This document shows, piece by piece, positions 1 to 8,142 of a stretch of DNA of 64,000 nucleotides. The position numbers and the translations under genes were made by a program. The DNA lies in NCBI RefSeq assembly GCF_006517175.1, contig NZ_CP041186.1:744001-808000 (forward strand), read 5' to 3'. Origin of the DNA: Persicimonas caeni (GTDB lineage: Bacteria; Myxococcota_A; Bradymonadia; Bradymonadales; Bradymonadaceae). Under the pieces are notes generated by a model that saw nothing but the letters and a program-made list of their open reading frames with translations, was not told the DNA's origin and made no database searches. The stretch's first letter is position 1; every line of letters starts with the position of its first letter.

Positions 1-46
1 CGACTTGTTTAGTCCCGCAGGACACTGACGTCGATTGGTCTTCCAT
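1..46 (-). CDS. Start of probable intron-encoded reverse transcriptase/maturase (partial)
   Basis: Only the first 15 codons are in the window (MEDQSTSVSCGTKQV). The assignment rests on position: it starts about 530 bases after the proposed intron 5' end, where group II introns carry their reverse transcriptase in the domain IV loop. The residues themselves are too few to identify a family. If the intron is full length, the catalytic YADD motif and maturase domain should be found upstream of this window. Confidence 0.4.
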   Translation of the reverse strand, partial: MEDQSTSVSCGTKQV

Positions 47-575
47 CGCTCTTTTCCTTCCTGATTCCACTTTCCTGCATCCCTTCGCTCCACCTGCTTT
101 CCCAGGTTTCCTCGCTACTACGAATGCTCTGACTTCTGCCGGCGTCTTTTGACCCGTCGGCAGATCTCCTGGATTCATCTAGACAGCCACTAAGAACCAT
201 TCTGTCTCCAACCACCATGCACTCCCATCGCGTCACCGTGTGTTCCTTGGTGCGCGTGGCTTCCTTCGAGCGTACGCTCCTGTTTCGTTCCCTCGAACCG
301 AGCCGTGTCTGTTCGGGGCCGTGGGCTTTGGGGTACGGGTTTTGCCCTTCTCCCGTATCTGTTTTACCGCTCGTCGGCATCCGGGCTTCGCCGACCGCAC
401 ATAGGCTCGCCGAGTGCCTTTGGCTGAATCGAGTTCGCTTTCGCTACGGACTGGTTCTTCGTTACCTCGGTTGCTTCCCACCCCGCCTCGCGGCGACGCA
501 GTTACCTTCAACTTCGGGGCGGAACTTGCCCCGGATGGACTCTCACCATCGCGCTGTCTAAACTCTCCAGCGCAC
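1..575 (-). mobile_element. Group II intron, 5' part (runs off the window)
   Basis: Read on the minus strand, the segment begins GTGCGC at 575, the usual group II 5' terminus (GUGYG). It continues with RNA-like sequence: the stretch gcgatggtgagagtccat, a GCGAAAGC tetraloop hairpin and a purine-rich 'gggaagcaaccgaggtaacg' region, all typical of intron domain I. About 530 bases in, an ATG at 46 opens a reading frame that leaves the window and fits the position of an intron-encoded reverse transcriptase. The spurious open frames over 9-561 on both strands are explained by this RNA. The 5' exon next to the junction is a copy of a dispersed palindrome (580-597). The class is not assigned and the 3' end lies outside the window. 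Confidence 0.6.
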
Positions 576-579
576 GTGC

Positions 580-597
580 GGGGGCATCTTGCCCTCG
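580..597. repeat. Dispersed palindrome GGGCATCTTGCCC, copy next to intron
   Basis: An 18-base inverted repeat (GGGGGCA-TCT-TGCCCTC) directly beside the group II intron 5' end. Related copies are at 6119-6131 inside a larger hairpin, at 13021-13039, and as seven tandem copies at 19783-19969. The 30 bases that follow here (gagagctggaagcactcgct and on) also resemble those after the 13021 copy, so the repeat unit is longer than the palindrome. Confidence 0.6.
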
Positions 598-733
598 TCT
601 GCGAGAGCTGGAAGCACTCGCTCCGAAAACCGCCGGCGTCCCATTACAAAAACCGCGTGTTTGAATCGCATATTGGGCTCACCTATAGTCCCCCTGTCGC
701 AACTCATCCCCCATGGTCTCGGAGGGAGCCACC

Positions 734-1357
734 ATGCTCGCAGTCCCCAAGAAGTATCTATTCATCGTGGTCAGCGTTTTGTTCGCCGCGGCTCTCACCA
801 TCCCCGCCTCGGCGACGGCTTGCAGCTTCCCCCCTCCGAATGAATTCGCCGTCGAAGACGGTCCGGCTCCCAACGATGTCGCGCTGCCCAAAAAGCCCGA
901 ACTCTCCGTCGATCTGATCAAACGCGGCCGGGCTCCGGAAGGGAGCCATGCGACCTCGTGCGACGACATCGGCCAGCTCATTTTGCGGGTCGAACCAGTC
1001 GAACCGTCCGTCGGCTACGAATTGAAGGTCCTGGGCGGCGAGATGCCGCAGCCGAACTTCTGGATGCCCGACTATTTGGTCGAGTTCGACGCGGACGGCA
1101 CGTTCCTCGTGACCTGGATCGACGGCAACGACGACGCCCAGGAGGCCTTCGACTTCACCGTCGTCGCCACCCCGGTCGATCGCTGGGGCCGGCGCGGCCC
1201 GAGCTCCGACCCACTGCACATCACCCACGCCGGACGAAGCGGCGCAGCCTGCTCGGTCGCCCCGGGTAGCCTCACCGGCTCACCGCAGGCGCCGCTCTCC
1301 CTGGCGGTTGTGGTGTCGCTCGCCGCTGGATTGCTCGTCCGCCGAAAACTCGGCTGA
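734..1357 (+). CDS. Secreted protein with signal peptide and C-terminal membrane anchor
   Basis: A 207-residue protein of unknown function. The ATG at 734 is chosen over the in-frame ATG at 713 because GGAGGG lies at 719-724, about nine bases before it. Residues 1-30 form a signal peptide (positive start, hydrophobic core, ASATA ending) followed by a Cys. The last 20 residues are hydrophobic (LSLAVVVSLAAGLLV) and end RRKLG, a tripartite hydrophobic plus basic tail like sorting tags described in Myxococcota. The middle is acidic and beta-rich without a motif I can name. The stop is only 4 bases from the end of the convergent hydrolase gene. Export is well supported; function is unknown. Confidence 0.7.
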   Translation: MLAVPKKYLFIVVSVLFAAALTIPASATACSFPPPNEFAVEDGPAPNDVALPKKPELSVDLIKRGRAPEGSHATSCDDIGQLILRVEPVEPSVGYELKVLGGEMPQPNFWMPDYLVEFDADGTFLVTWIDGNDDAQEAFDFTVVATPVDRWGRRGPSSDPLHITHAGRSGAACSVAPGSLTGSPQAPLSLAVVVSLAAGLLVRRKLG

Positions 1358-1361
1358 CACC

Positions 1362-2366
1362 CTACGAAAGCCCCACACTCCCCCCGGGAAGCGGCACGTG
1401 AAACCGATCGCGCGCTCTCTCCTGCTCCCTCACAAGCCCCTGCAAACGCTCGGCGCCCTGGCGCAGCGGCTCGTCGGTCAGGTCGAAGGTGCCCCAGTGC
1501 ATCGCCGCGAAGTGCGCGGCACCCAGGTCGTCGAAGGCCTGCAGCGACTCCTCGGGGTTCATGTGCTGCGGACGCATGAACCAGCGCGGCTCGTAGGCGC
1601 CCACCGGCAGCATGGCGAGCTCGATCTCCGGGTAGACCTCGCCGATGACCTCGAAGCCGCCGAAATAGCCCGAGTCGCCCGCGTGGTACAGCGTGTGCGT
1701 CCCCTGCAGCACCCACCCGCCCCACAACGCCTTATTCGTGTCGGCCAGCCCCCGGCGATGCCAGTGCTGGGCGGGCACGAGCGTCGCGTCGACCCCGCCG
1801 AAGTCGACCGCAGTCCACCAGTCGACCTCCACCACACGCTCGAACCCGTCGGGAATCACGCTCCCGAGCCCCAGCGGAACGACCACGGTCGTATCCGACC
1901 CCTGCTCGGCCGCCAGGCGCTTGAGGCTCGCGCGGTCGAGGTGGTCGTAGTGGCCGTGGGTGATGAGCACCGCGTCGACGTGCGGTAGTTCCTCGACGTC
2001 GAACGGCGTGGGCGCCTTTCTGGGCACGAACGCGCTCGCCCCTCCGAACACGGGGTCGACGACGGCGCGAAAGCCGTCGAGCTCCACCAAGAAGCTCGCG
2101 TGGCCGATCCAGAGCACCTTCGGCGACGGCATCCCGGCGAAGTCGTCGAGCGCGGTGGGGATCGGCTGCAGCGGCTCTTCGCGCTGCTTTTCGTCCGCCC
2201 ACGGATTCGAGCTCAACTGCCACTTGAGTAGGTCGATGGGGCTGCCGGGGCTGACGTTGCGCCAGGGGTTGAAGAACTTGCCCCCTTCGCAGTGCTCGGC
2301 GAAGTAGACGAGGTCGTCGTCTTTGAGGTGGGCGGGCGGTTTGATGATGTGGGTGGTTGGGTTCAT
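1362..2366 (-). CDS. Metallo-beta-lactamase-fold hydrolase, NAPE-PLD/RomA-like
   Basis: A 334-residue protein of the metallo-beta-lactamase superfamily, in the branch with N-acyl-phosphatidylethanolamine phospholipase D and RomA. The metal site is clear: HGHYDH at 137-142, HWH at 201-203, AGDSGY at 229-234 and MHWGTF at 289-294. The strand IGHASFLVELDG (88-99) and DPVFG (104-108) are typical of this branch. No signal peptide is seen, so it is probably cytoplasmic. Likely activity is hydrolysis of a phosphodiester, possibly a lipid, but the substrate cannot be read from sequence. It ends 4 bases from the convergent gene at 734-1357 and appears to be transcribed alone. Confidence 0.85.
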   Translation of the reverse strand: MNPTTHIIKPPAHLKDDDLVYFAEHCEGGKFFNPWRNVSPGSPIDLLKWQLSSNPWADEKQREEPLQPIPTALDDFAGMPSPKVLWIGHASFLVELDGFRAVVDPVFGGASAFVPRKAPTPFDVEELPHVDAVLITHGHYDHLDRASLKRLAAEQGSDTTVVVPLGLGSVIPDGFERVVEVDWWTAVDFGGVDATLVPAQHWHRRGLADTNKALWGGWVLQGTHTLYHAGDSGYFGGFEVIGEVYPEIELAMLPVGAYEPRWFMRPQHMNPEESLQAFDDLGAAHFAAMHWGTFDLTDEPLRQGAERLQGLVREQERARDRFHVPLPGGSVGLS

Positions 2367-2410
2367 GGGAGTGAAGTTAGTGGGTGTTTATAGGTTCGGC
2401 AATTTGAGAT

Positions 2411-2613
2411 CCCTTGCTTTTTGCTGGGGCCCCTCCGCCTCGCTTCGCTTCGGCACCTCCCCTAGCGCTGGACAGCGCGCTGGGGAGGGAGATTGCAGGC
2501 AAGTGCCTCGGTTCAAACGCGCAATCCCCCTCCCAGGGCCGCCTTTCAGGCCGCGGGGAGGTGCCGGCGAAGCAAAGCTGAGCCGGCGGAGGGGACGCTG
2601 CGAGAAGCAAGGG
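2411..2613. repeat. Palindromic intergenic element, copy 1 (cloverleaf-like)
   Basis: A 203-base element bounded by CCCTTGC and GCAAGGG. Inside these ends GGCCCCTCCG pairs with CGGAGGGG to give an outer stem. Two further hairpins lie within it, one around GGGGAGG/CTCCCC at 2458-2490 and one around the GGCCGCCTTTCAGGCC loop near 2540. A second diverged copy with the same plan lies at 43777-43987. There is no open reading frame of interest. Similar GC-rich 'cctcccc' cloverleaf repeats are known between genes in several proteobacteria; a non-autonomous mobile element is one explanation. Confidence 0.65.
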
Positions 2614-2727
2614 ACTACACTCCCCGAGCAAAAAACTTGCCCCTCCCCAATCTCTAGCTAAACTCCACATCGAAGCCAGCTTTTTCGGTGCCAAGGACGG
2701 CGCCGCCACAACGACACGGAGTCACCG

Positions 2728-3156
2728 ATGCTTTCCAACGTATTTGAGCGCGCTCTCGCAGACGAAAAGACCAAGCAAAAGTCGATGTCCATCGCCAGCG
2801 GCCCCGGCGCCCCGATGTTCGAGCCGGGCCCGACCACCCGGATTCGCCGCGCGCCGGTGCGCGCCATCGCGTCGGTGACCGTCGACGGCGGCCCGCGTGA
2901 GATCTTCGGCCAGGTCCTCAACGTCAGCCCCGGCGGCTGCCTGCTCAAGACCGAGGCGACCATGGAGACGGGCACGCTGGTGGACATGAGCATCACCGTC
3001 ATCGGCGACGGCTTCCGCGCCCGCGTCGACTGCAAGGGCGTGCTGCGCCGCCGCGAGGAGTCGGGCACCCGCAAGCACTACGGCGTCGAGTTTCTGGCGG
3101 TCGACTCGCAGGACAAGCAGTCGCTGCAGTGGCTGTACGCCCAGGCGATGCGCTGA
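2728..3156 (+). CDS. PilZ domain protein
   Basis: A 142-residue protein made mostly of one PilZ domain. The c-di-GMP binding signature is present: an arginine-rich RIRRAPVR at 38-45 followed by NVSPGG at 65-70, matching RxxxR and (D/N)xSxxG. The first 35 residues are a variable tail without a signal peptide, so it acts in the cytoplasm. GGAG lies at 2717-2720, about seven bases before the ATG. Single-domain PilZ proteins usually act as c-di-GMP effectors on motility, polysaccharide secretion or gene regulation. Neighbours do not reveal the target. The next gene starts 49 bases downstream on the same strand and may be co-transcribed. Confidence 0.85.
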   Translation: MLSNVFERALADEKTKQKSMSIASGPGAPMFEPGPTTRIRRAPVRAIASVTVDGGPREIFGQVLNVSPGGCLLKTEATMETGTLVDMSITVIGDGFRARVDCKGVLRRREESGTRKHYGVEFLAVDSQDKQSLQWLYAQAMR

Positions 3157-3205
3157 GGCGCCACGCCCGTTTACTCAAGGCGCACAAGGGTTTATAACAC
3201 GCGCC

Positions 3206-4504
3206 ATGAACTGGATCGGACTCATCGACACAACGCGACACACCCGCCAGGCGCCCCCCGGGCGCGTCGTGGCGGGTTTGTCTCTTCTCGAGCGCGCCGT
3301 GCGGCTGTGCGCGGTCAAAGACTGCTCGCACGCCGTCATCGCCACCACCGCCGAGTTCGCCGAGGAGGTCGAGGCGATCGCCGCCGACATCGACTTCGGC
3401 ATCGAGCTTCTGGTCCGCCCGGTCGACGACGACGCGCCCACGGCGGTCATCGCCCAGACCGCCGACACCATCGCGCCCTTCCTCGACACGGTCGACGGGG
3501 TGATGTTCGTGCGCTCCTCGACGGTCTACGACCGCGGGCTCGTCCACGCGTTCGACGGCGATGAAATCCCCGAAGGCATCGCCGTCGCCAGCACCGAGCT
3601 CGACGAGCTCGCCGACCTGCTCGAGACCCGCGCCGATGTGTGGCCCGAGATCGCCGAGTACTGCGCCGGGCACACCCACCGAGACATCGCCGAGCTCGCC
3701 GCGGTCGCCGACAGCACCACGACCGACACCGACAAATGGCAGGTGCGCGTCGAAGACGCCCAGAGCGCCGACGGCGCCGCGCTTCGGCTGTGGAGCGGGT
3801 GCAGAAAGGACGTCGACGGGATCGTGTCGCGCCACCTGAACCGCTACATCAGCCTGAGCATCAGCCGCGCGATCGCGGCCACGGGCATCAAGCCCAACCA
3901 CATCTCCATCGTCACCTTCAGCCTGGGCGCGCTCGCGGCCATCTTCGCGGGCATCGGCGGCTACTGGTGGTTCGTGCTCGCCGGGATCACCTACCAGATC
4001 AACTCGGTGGTCGACGGCGTCGACGGCGAGCTTGCGCGGGTCAAATACGAGTTCAGCCTGCTCGGCGAGTGGCTCGACACGCTGAGCGACGACAACAAAG
4101 ACGTGCTGTTCTATGCGGGCTTGGCCATCGGCGCCTGGCGCACCTGGGACTTCCCCATCGACGGCTTCGACGCGACGACCTGGCTGTGGCTGGGCGGCAT
4201 CGCCGTGGCCGGCAAGCTCGTGTCGATGGTCGCCTACTACACCTGGCTCATCGCCAACAAACGCGGCGACCTGCTCGCCTTCGAGTGGAGCTTCGAGGAC
4301 GACGACCAACGAGAGGCGTCGGCCCTCTCCTCGGCGCTGGCCAACCTCAAATACCTGACCAAGAACGACTTCATCGTCTTCTTCGCGATGGTCCTGAGCT
4401 TTCTGGGCGTCCTGCCCTACTTCCTCTTCATCGTCGCCCCCGGCCAATTCTTCATCGCCGCCAGCGTCACCCTCCAACGCCTGCAGCGCCGCCGCGCCGG
4501 CTGA
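3206..4504 (+). CDS. CDP-alcohol phosphatidyltransferase with N-terminal nucleotidyltransferase-like domain
   Basis: A 432-residue fusion. The C-terminal half is a membrane CDP-alcohol phosphotransferase with the complete motif D-x2-DG-x2-AR-x8-G-x3-D-x3-D between residues 270 and 295 (VVDGVDGELAR then GEWLDTLSD) and hydrophobic helices on either side. The first 170 residues resemble a sugar-nucleotidyltransferase fold (LSLLERAVRL, then GVMFVRSSTVYD) but lack the Gly-rich GxGxR signature, so this half may be inactive or diverged. The order resembles the bifunctional inositol-1-phosphate cytidylyltransferase and di-myo-inositol-phosphate synthase of thermophiles. It could make an inositol-type phospholipid or compatible solute. 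The acceptor is uncertain. Confidence 0.8.
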   Translation: MNWIGLIDTTRHTRQAPPGRVVAGLSLLERAVRLCAVKDCSHAVIATTAEFAEEVEAIAADIDFGIELLVRPVDDDAPTAVIAQTADTIAPFLDTVDGVMFVRSSTVYDRGLVHAFDGDEIPEGIAVASTELDELADLLETRADVWPEIAEYCAGHTHRDIAELAAVADSTTTDTDKWQVRVEDAQSADGAALRLWSGCRKDVDGIVSRHLNRYISLSISRAIAATGIKPNHISIVTFSLGALAAIFAGIGGYWWFVLAGITYQINSVVDGVDGELARVKYEFSLLGEWLDTLSDDNKDVLFYAGLAIGAWRTWDFPIDGFDATTWLWLGGIAVAGKLVSMVAYYTWLIANKRGDLLAFEWSFEDDDQREASALSSALANLKYLTKNDFIVFFAMVLSFLGVLPYFLFIVAPGQFFIAASVTLQRLQRRRAG

Positions 4505-4652
4505 GCCTGCGCGCGCGTGTTGACACCGCGCGCGCCCATGGGGCAATCTCCTACGTACCTGTTTCACAATCTGTCGTTGGGGGGCCAGCCACCGCCGGCC
4601 CGTGATCCCAATCGAGCACGAACTTTCCATTCGAGCACGTAAGGAGACACGT

Positions 4653-5420
4653 ATGACGATCGGTAAACGAGACGCACGATTTTCGAAAGAATCCAAGGCC
4701 GCTTGCACCAACGCCCGCGGCGTCACCCTCGACGGCGGCGCGGATGTGGTGCGCAACACCGTCCTCGCCTATGTCGAGCCCATCTTCGCCGAATTCGATT
4801 CGGCCATCAGTGCCGAAGACCGCGCCGAGACCAAGCTGAACGCCTCCGTCGTCAAGATGGAGCAGGTTGAAGCCGAGGCCGGCCGTTCGTTCGCCGCGAT
4901 GCACTCGGGATTGCAGACCGGGGTCGCTTTCGCCCACGCCGCCCCAGACCGCACGGATGTCGACGTCGACAACCTCGAAAACTACCTGGACGCCATGTCG
5001 CCCAGCGATTTTCGCCGGCTCAGCCGCGCCGAGACCTTGGTCCAATTCGAGCGCACCCACGGCTATCTGGGCGACTTCCTGCCCACCGAGCTCGAGTCGC
5101 GCATCAAACCACTGGCCGACGACACCCTCGCCAAACTCAAGGCCATGGCCGACGAGCAGGAGCAGTCGAACGCCGAATGGCTCCAGGAGCAGGCCGATTT
5201 GGAGACGGCGCGCAACAAGGCGAAGGAGGCCTACGTCACATTGCGCGACGGCATGGCAACTGCCCTGCGCATGGTGGGCATGCACGAGCGCCTGAACCAA
5301 ATCGTCAAGCCGCTCCATCGCGCACTCTATGCGACGAGCGGTTCCGACGAGCCGAGCGAACCGGCGGAGCCGGCCGAGCCTGTCGCGCCGAGCGATCCTG
5401 TGCCGGTCCCCAACGAGTAA
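4653..5420 (+). CDS. Unknown helical protein with Pro/Glu-rich tail
   Basis: A 255-residue protein I do not recognise. The ATG at 4653 is preceded by AAGGAGA at 4641-4647, which decides the start over an upstream in-frame ATG at 4602. There is no signal peptide. The sequence is rich in Ala, Glu, Asp and Lys and is probably mostly alpha-helical, with coiled-coil-like stretches around residues 160-200 (MADEQEQSNAEW and following). The last 25 residues are a repetitive Pro/Glu tail (EPSEPAEPAEP). It lies between the CDP-alcohol transferase gene and the repeat region beginning at 5491. No partner is suggested by context. Confidence 0.7.
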   Translation: MTIGKRDARFSKESKAACTNARGVTLDGGADVVRNTVLAYVEPIFAEFDSAISAEDRAETKLNASVVKMEQVEAEAGRSFAAMHSGLQTGVAFAHAAPDRTDVDVDNLENYLDAMSPSDFRRLSRAETLVQFERTHGYLGDFLPTELESRIKPLADDTLAKLKAMADEQEQSNAEWLQEQADLETARNKAKEAYVTLRDGMATALRMVGMHERLNQIVKPLHRALYATSGSDEPSEPAEPAEPVAPSDPVPVPNE

Positions 5421-5490
5421 CCCCCTCCTTGCCTCGGGGCAGCCCCGCCCCGAGGCATCCACAACCTTCACCCGGCTCTCGCGCCCCCCT

Positions 5491-6036
5491 TGCAAAAGCT
5501 GCATCGACATCGCCCCGCCCTCGCAACCCTCCTGCGAAATGTGCAGCCTCCCTAAAGCTCCCTCGCCGCGCCCTCACAATTCTCGCGACGGCATTGCCCC
5601 TTCCGATCACCCCGCCTGCGAACTCTGCATCGACGTTGCTCTTCTCGATCATCCAGCCTGCGAACACTACATCGGGGTTGCACTTCTCGATCATCCAGCC
5701 TGCGAACACTGCATCGACGTTGCACTTCTCGATCATCCCACCTGCGAACTCTGCATCGGCGTTGCTCCTCTCGATCATCCCACCTGCGAACTCTGCATCG
5801 GCGTTGCTCTTTCCGATCGCCTTGGCGTCGAACTCTGCAAGGGCGTCGTTCTTCTCGATCCCCCCGGCGTCGAAGTCTGCAAAGGCGTTGATCTTCTCGA
5901 TCCCCCCGGCGTCGAAGTCTGCAAAGGCGTTGATCTTCTCGATCTGACCTGCTCCAAACCTTGCAAGAGAGTCGCCCCATCCGATCGAGCCGCATCCGAC
6001 TTCTGCGGCAGCGTTGCCTCGAAAGACCCCGGCGGG
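5491..6036. repeat. Tandem array of 13 units of 42 bp
   Basis: Thirteen consecutive 42-base units start at 5491, 5533, 5575 and then every 42 bases to 5995. A typical unit reads tgcgaactctgcatcgacg on the plus strand followed by ttgctcttctcgatcatcc. The central units (5617-5826) and the last ones (5827-5952) form two sub-families. The period is a multiple of three and stop codons are rare, so three frames stay open across the array; on the minus strand it would read as a 14-residue repeat such as IEKSNADAEFAGGM. No ribosome-binding site or credible start was found, so I treat it as a minisatellite, not a gene. Confidence 0.8.
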
Positions 6037-6173
6037 TTCACGAGGCCGTCGCACAAGGTCGCCGTCGTTTGGAGGCAGCGCTTCCAGCGCTGGTTGCAGG
6101 AGCGTGCGGCCTTACTCCCAGGGCAAGATGCCCTGCCTCCAAAGGCTTTTGCGACAGCCTCTTCACCCCGCCG

Positions 6174-6390
6174 GTGAATCAGCCTGTCCAGCTACCCAGG
6201 CGACCAAACGCCCCAAGACCCCGGCGGGTTCACCCCGCCGGTGAATCAGCCTGTCCAGCTACCCAGGCGACCAAACGCCCCAAGACCCCGGCGGGTTCAC
6301 CCCGCCGGTGAATCAGCCTGTCCAGCTACCCAGGCGACCAAACGCCCCAAGACCCCGGCGGGTTCACCCCGCCGGTGAATCAGCCTGCGC
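6174..6390. repeat. Direct repeat, three 67-bp units plus a partial fourth
   Basis: Near-identical units begin with gtgaatcagcctg at 6174, 6241, 6308 and 6375, giving a 67-base period. Each unit holds the inverted repeat GGCGGGTTCACCCCGCC, able to form a hairpin. The fourth copy diverges after about 15 bases. Immediately upstream, 6071-6140 is a larger hairpin (GGAGGCAG...CTGCCTCC) containing the GGGCAAGATGCCC motif. Confidence 0.75.
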
Positions 6391-7242
6391 AGCTAATGCG
6401 AGGCGGCCAACCTCCCACAAGAGCCACGACTCACGACCCACGGCCCACGACTCGAGACCGGCGCGCAGCGCCCCCACGACGACATAGTGATGCGTCTGCC
6501 GACAAAATTCGCCGGCATGGGTGCTGCGGATTGGCTTGTGATTGTGATCGGTTAACGGGCTAGGCCCGCCCCGTTTTGAAGCCACCTCGGATGGGTCATA
6601 CGCTGGGCGCATGCCCACCCCGACGCCACGACCTACTAGCTACGACGACGCCGCTGTGGCACTCCTCATGGCACAGGTCCATCTTCACGCCACATCTGAA
6701 CTTCGACGCAGCAACAAACCCGCACCGGGCAAATCCGACCGTTTCGCCACAAGGACGAAACTGCCGGCTCGGCCTCCGCCGAGCGCGTCGAAGAAGTACC
6801 GTCCAACTTCTCCTCGAAGATACGCTCGCTACGAAAGCTCTGTTTTGCGGATCGGGAAACCGTTCCGCCACAGTCCGAGCCCACCGGCTCAGCCACCCGG
6901 GGAGTGAGCCAAAACCAACTCCGACCCACCCGCCCGTTTCAAATTTGTGGGGAAATTCGTGCGCACGATACTTCCACCCCTCATTACGGTTTTCGGCAAA
7001 AAGCAAAAATTGTTGCGTCTTTTTTGCAGATCATGCCCTGAGAGGGCGTACGGGGCGAATTTTTCTAATCGCGCTGATGTGGTGGCGGGGAAAGTCAGCC
7101 TTGCAGCGATTCGCGATCAAGCCCGCTACACATCCCCAGAACCGCCCTGTCACACACAATTTTCTCAAGATCTACATGACGCGCCCTCGCGTTTTCTATA
7201 CGGTGTGGGCGTTGTAGTTGTTTGACGTCGATTCTATCGCGC
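6391..7242. other. Gene-free stretch
   Basis: No credible gene is seen. Open frames occur on both strands, but their translations are Arg/Pro/Ser-rich and lack conserved motifs, signal peptides and good ribosome-binding sites. The stretch holds short GC-rich inverted repeats and, at 6981-7032, a block shared with 44427-44481. The promoter of the beta-barrel gene should lie at its right end but no clear -35/-10 pair stands out. Confidence 0.5.
6981..7032. repeat. Shared ~52-bp block, copy A
   Basis: The block tcattacggttttcggcaaa, continuing to ttgttgcgtc and tttgcagatc, closely matches 44427-44481, which lies just upstream of a DUF559 endonuclease gene. No DUF559 sequence is found next to this copy. 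It is probably a dispersed repeat or the scar of a lost gene. Confidence 0.5.
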
Positions 7243-8133
7243 ATGCCCTCAAAACACCGACAATTCGCCGCGCCCCTGGCCGCCGCCGTGGCGTTCTTGG
7301 GGCTCTGTTGGGCCACGCCGGCCTTCGCCGGGGCCTGGGCGCAAGAGGATCGCGGGCTCTACGTGCAGCTGTCGGTCGCCGGCGAGGTGGCCGGCGAGCA
7401 GTACAAGGAGACCGGCGAGACCTTCCAGCTTTTGAGCGAAGACGACGAGGGCGACTTTCGGTCGCTCGGCTCGTTTTTGTACGCCGAGTTCGGCGTGCTC
7501 CCTTCTTTGACGATGGTCGCGGCGACCGCCTACCGCCACGTGGAGCTCGACAGCGTCCAGGTGCGCAGCACGGCGCGCGGCTTTGGCGATTTCCAGCTCG
7601 GCGCGCGCTACCAGTTCCTCGACGAACCGCTGGTGATGTCGGCCTACGTGGGCGCGAAATCCCCCACCGGCTACACGCCCGACCCGCCCGAGCTTCGCAG
7701 CGCGACGCTGGGCAACGGCGTGCAGGAGTACGAGGGGCGGCTGCTCGTGGGCAAGAGCTTTTATCCCGCGCCCGTCTACGTGTCCGGCGAGGTCGGGTTT
7801 CGGCTGCGCGGGGCGCGGCCGACGGCCAACGGGGACCGCCTCGATTATCCGCCCGAGATCCCTTACTTCCTCGAGATTGGCTACGGTCCCACCGATTGGA
7901 TCTGGCTGCGCGGGGTGGTCGACGGGGTGTGGGGCACCGGGGACCCGGTGGCCATCGAGGGCGTCTCGCTGACGCCGCTGACCCAGCGCTACACCAAGGT
8001 CGGCCCGAGCGTCATCTTTAGCTTCCTCGACAACTATCAGCTCCAGCTCAATTACACGTATACGGTGCTCGGAGTGAACGCCCTGAAGAGTCAGCAGGTG
8101 AGCCTCGGGTTCGCCGTCGACACCACGCTGTAG
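7243..8133 (+). CDS. Outer membrane beta-barrel protein
   Basis: A 296-residue protein with a signal peptide ending in ATPAFA before GAWAQ (about residues 1-28). The rest alternates polar and hydrophobic residues with regular aromatic pairs, and the chain ends in beta-strands with a hydrophobic last segment, as expected of an outer membrane barrel. The ATG at 7243 is chosen over the TTG at 7222 because it gives a normal signal peptide. The next gene, an exported molybdopterin oxidoreductase, starts 9 bases after the stop, so the two are co-transcribed and may work on the same substrate. No precise family is recognised. Confidence 0.75.
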   Translation: MPSKHRQFAAPLAAAVAFLGLCWATPAFAGAWAQEDRGLYVQLSVAGEVAGEQYKETGETFQLLSEDDEGDFRSLGSFLYAEFGVLPSLTMVAATAYRHVELDSVQVRSTARGFGDFQLGARYQFLDEPLVMSAYVGAKSPTGYTPDPPELRSATLGNGVQEYEGRLLVGKSFYPAPVYVSGEVGFRLRGARPTANGDRLDYPPEIPYFLEIGYGPTDWIWLRGVVDGVWGTGDPVAIEGVSLTPLTQRYTKVGPSVIFSFLDNYQLQLNYTYTVLGVNALKSQQVSLGFAVDTTL

Positions 8134-8142
8134 GCAGTGACC

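Noticed and set aside
9-561. Open frames on both strands at the left end as genes
   Set aside because: They are explained by the structured RNA of the group II intron domain I.
2999-4759. A 586-residue minus-strand open frame
   Set aside because: Opposite strand of the CDP-alcohol transferase gene, whose motif is intact.
5305-6054. A minus-strand frame with a 14-residue repeat (IEKSNADAEFAGGM type) as a repeat-protein gene
   Set aside because: The 42-bp array is open in three frames, the start is unsupported and the sequence outside the repeats looks non-coding.
6576-7217. Several open frames on both strands as possible genes
   Set aside because: Composition is Arg/Pro/Ser-rich, with no motifs and weak starts; treated as non-coding.
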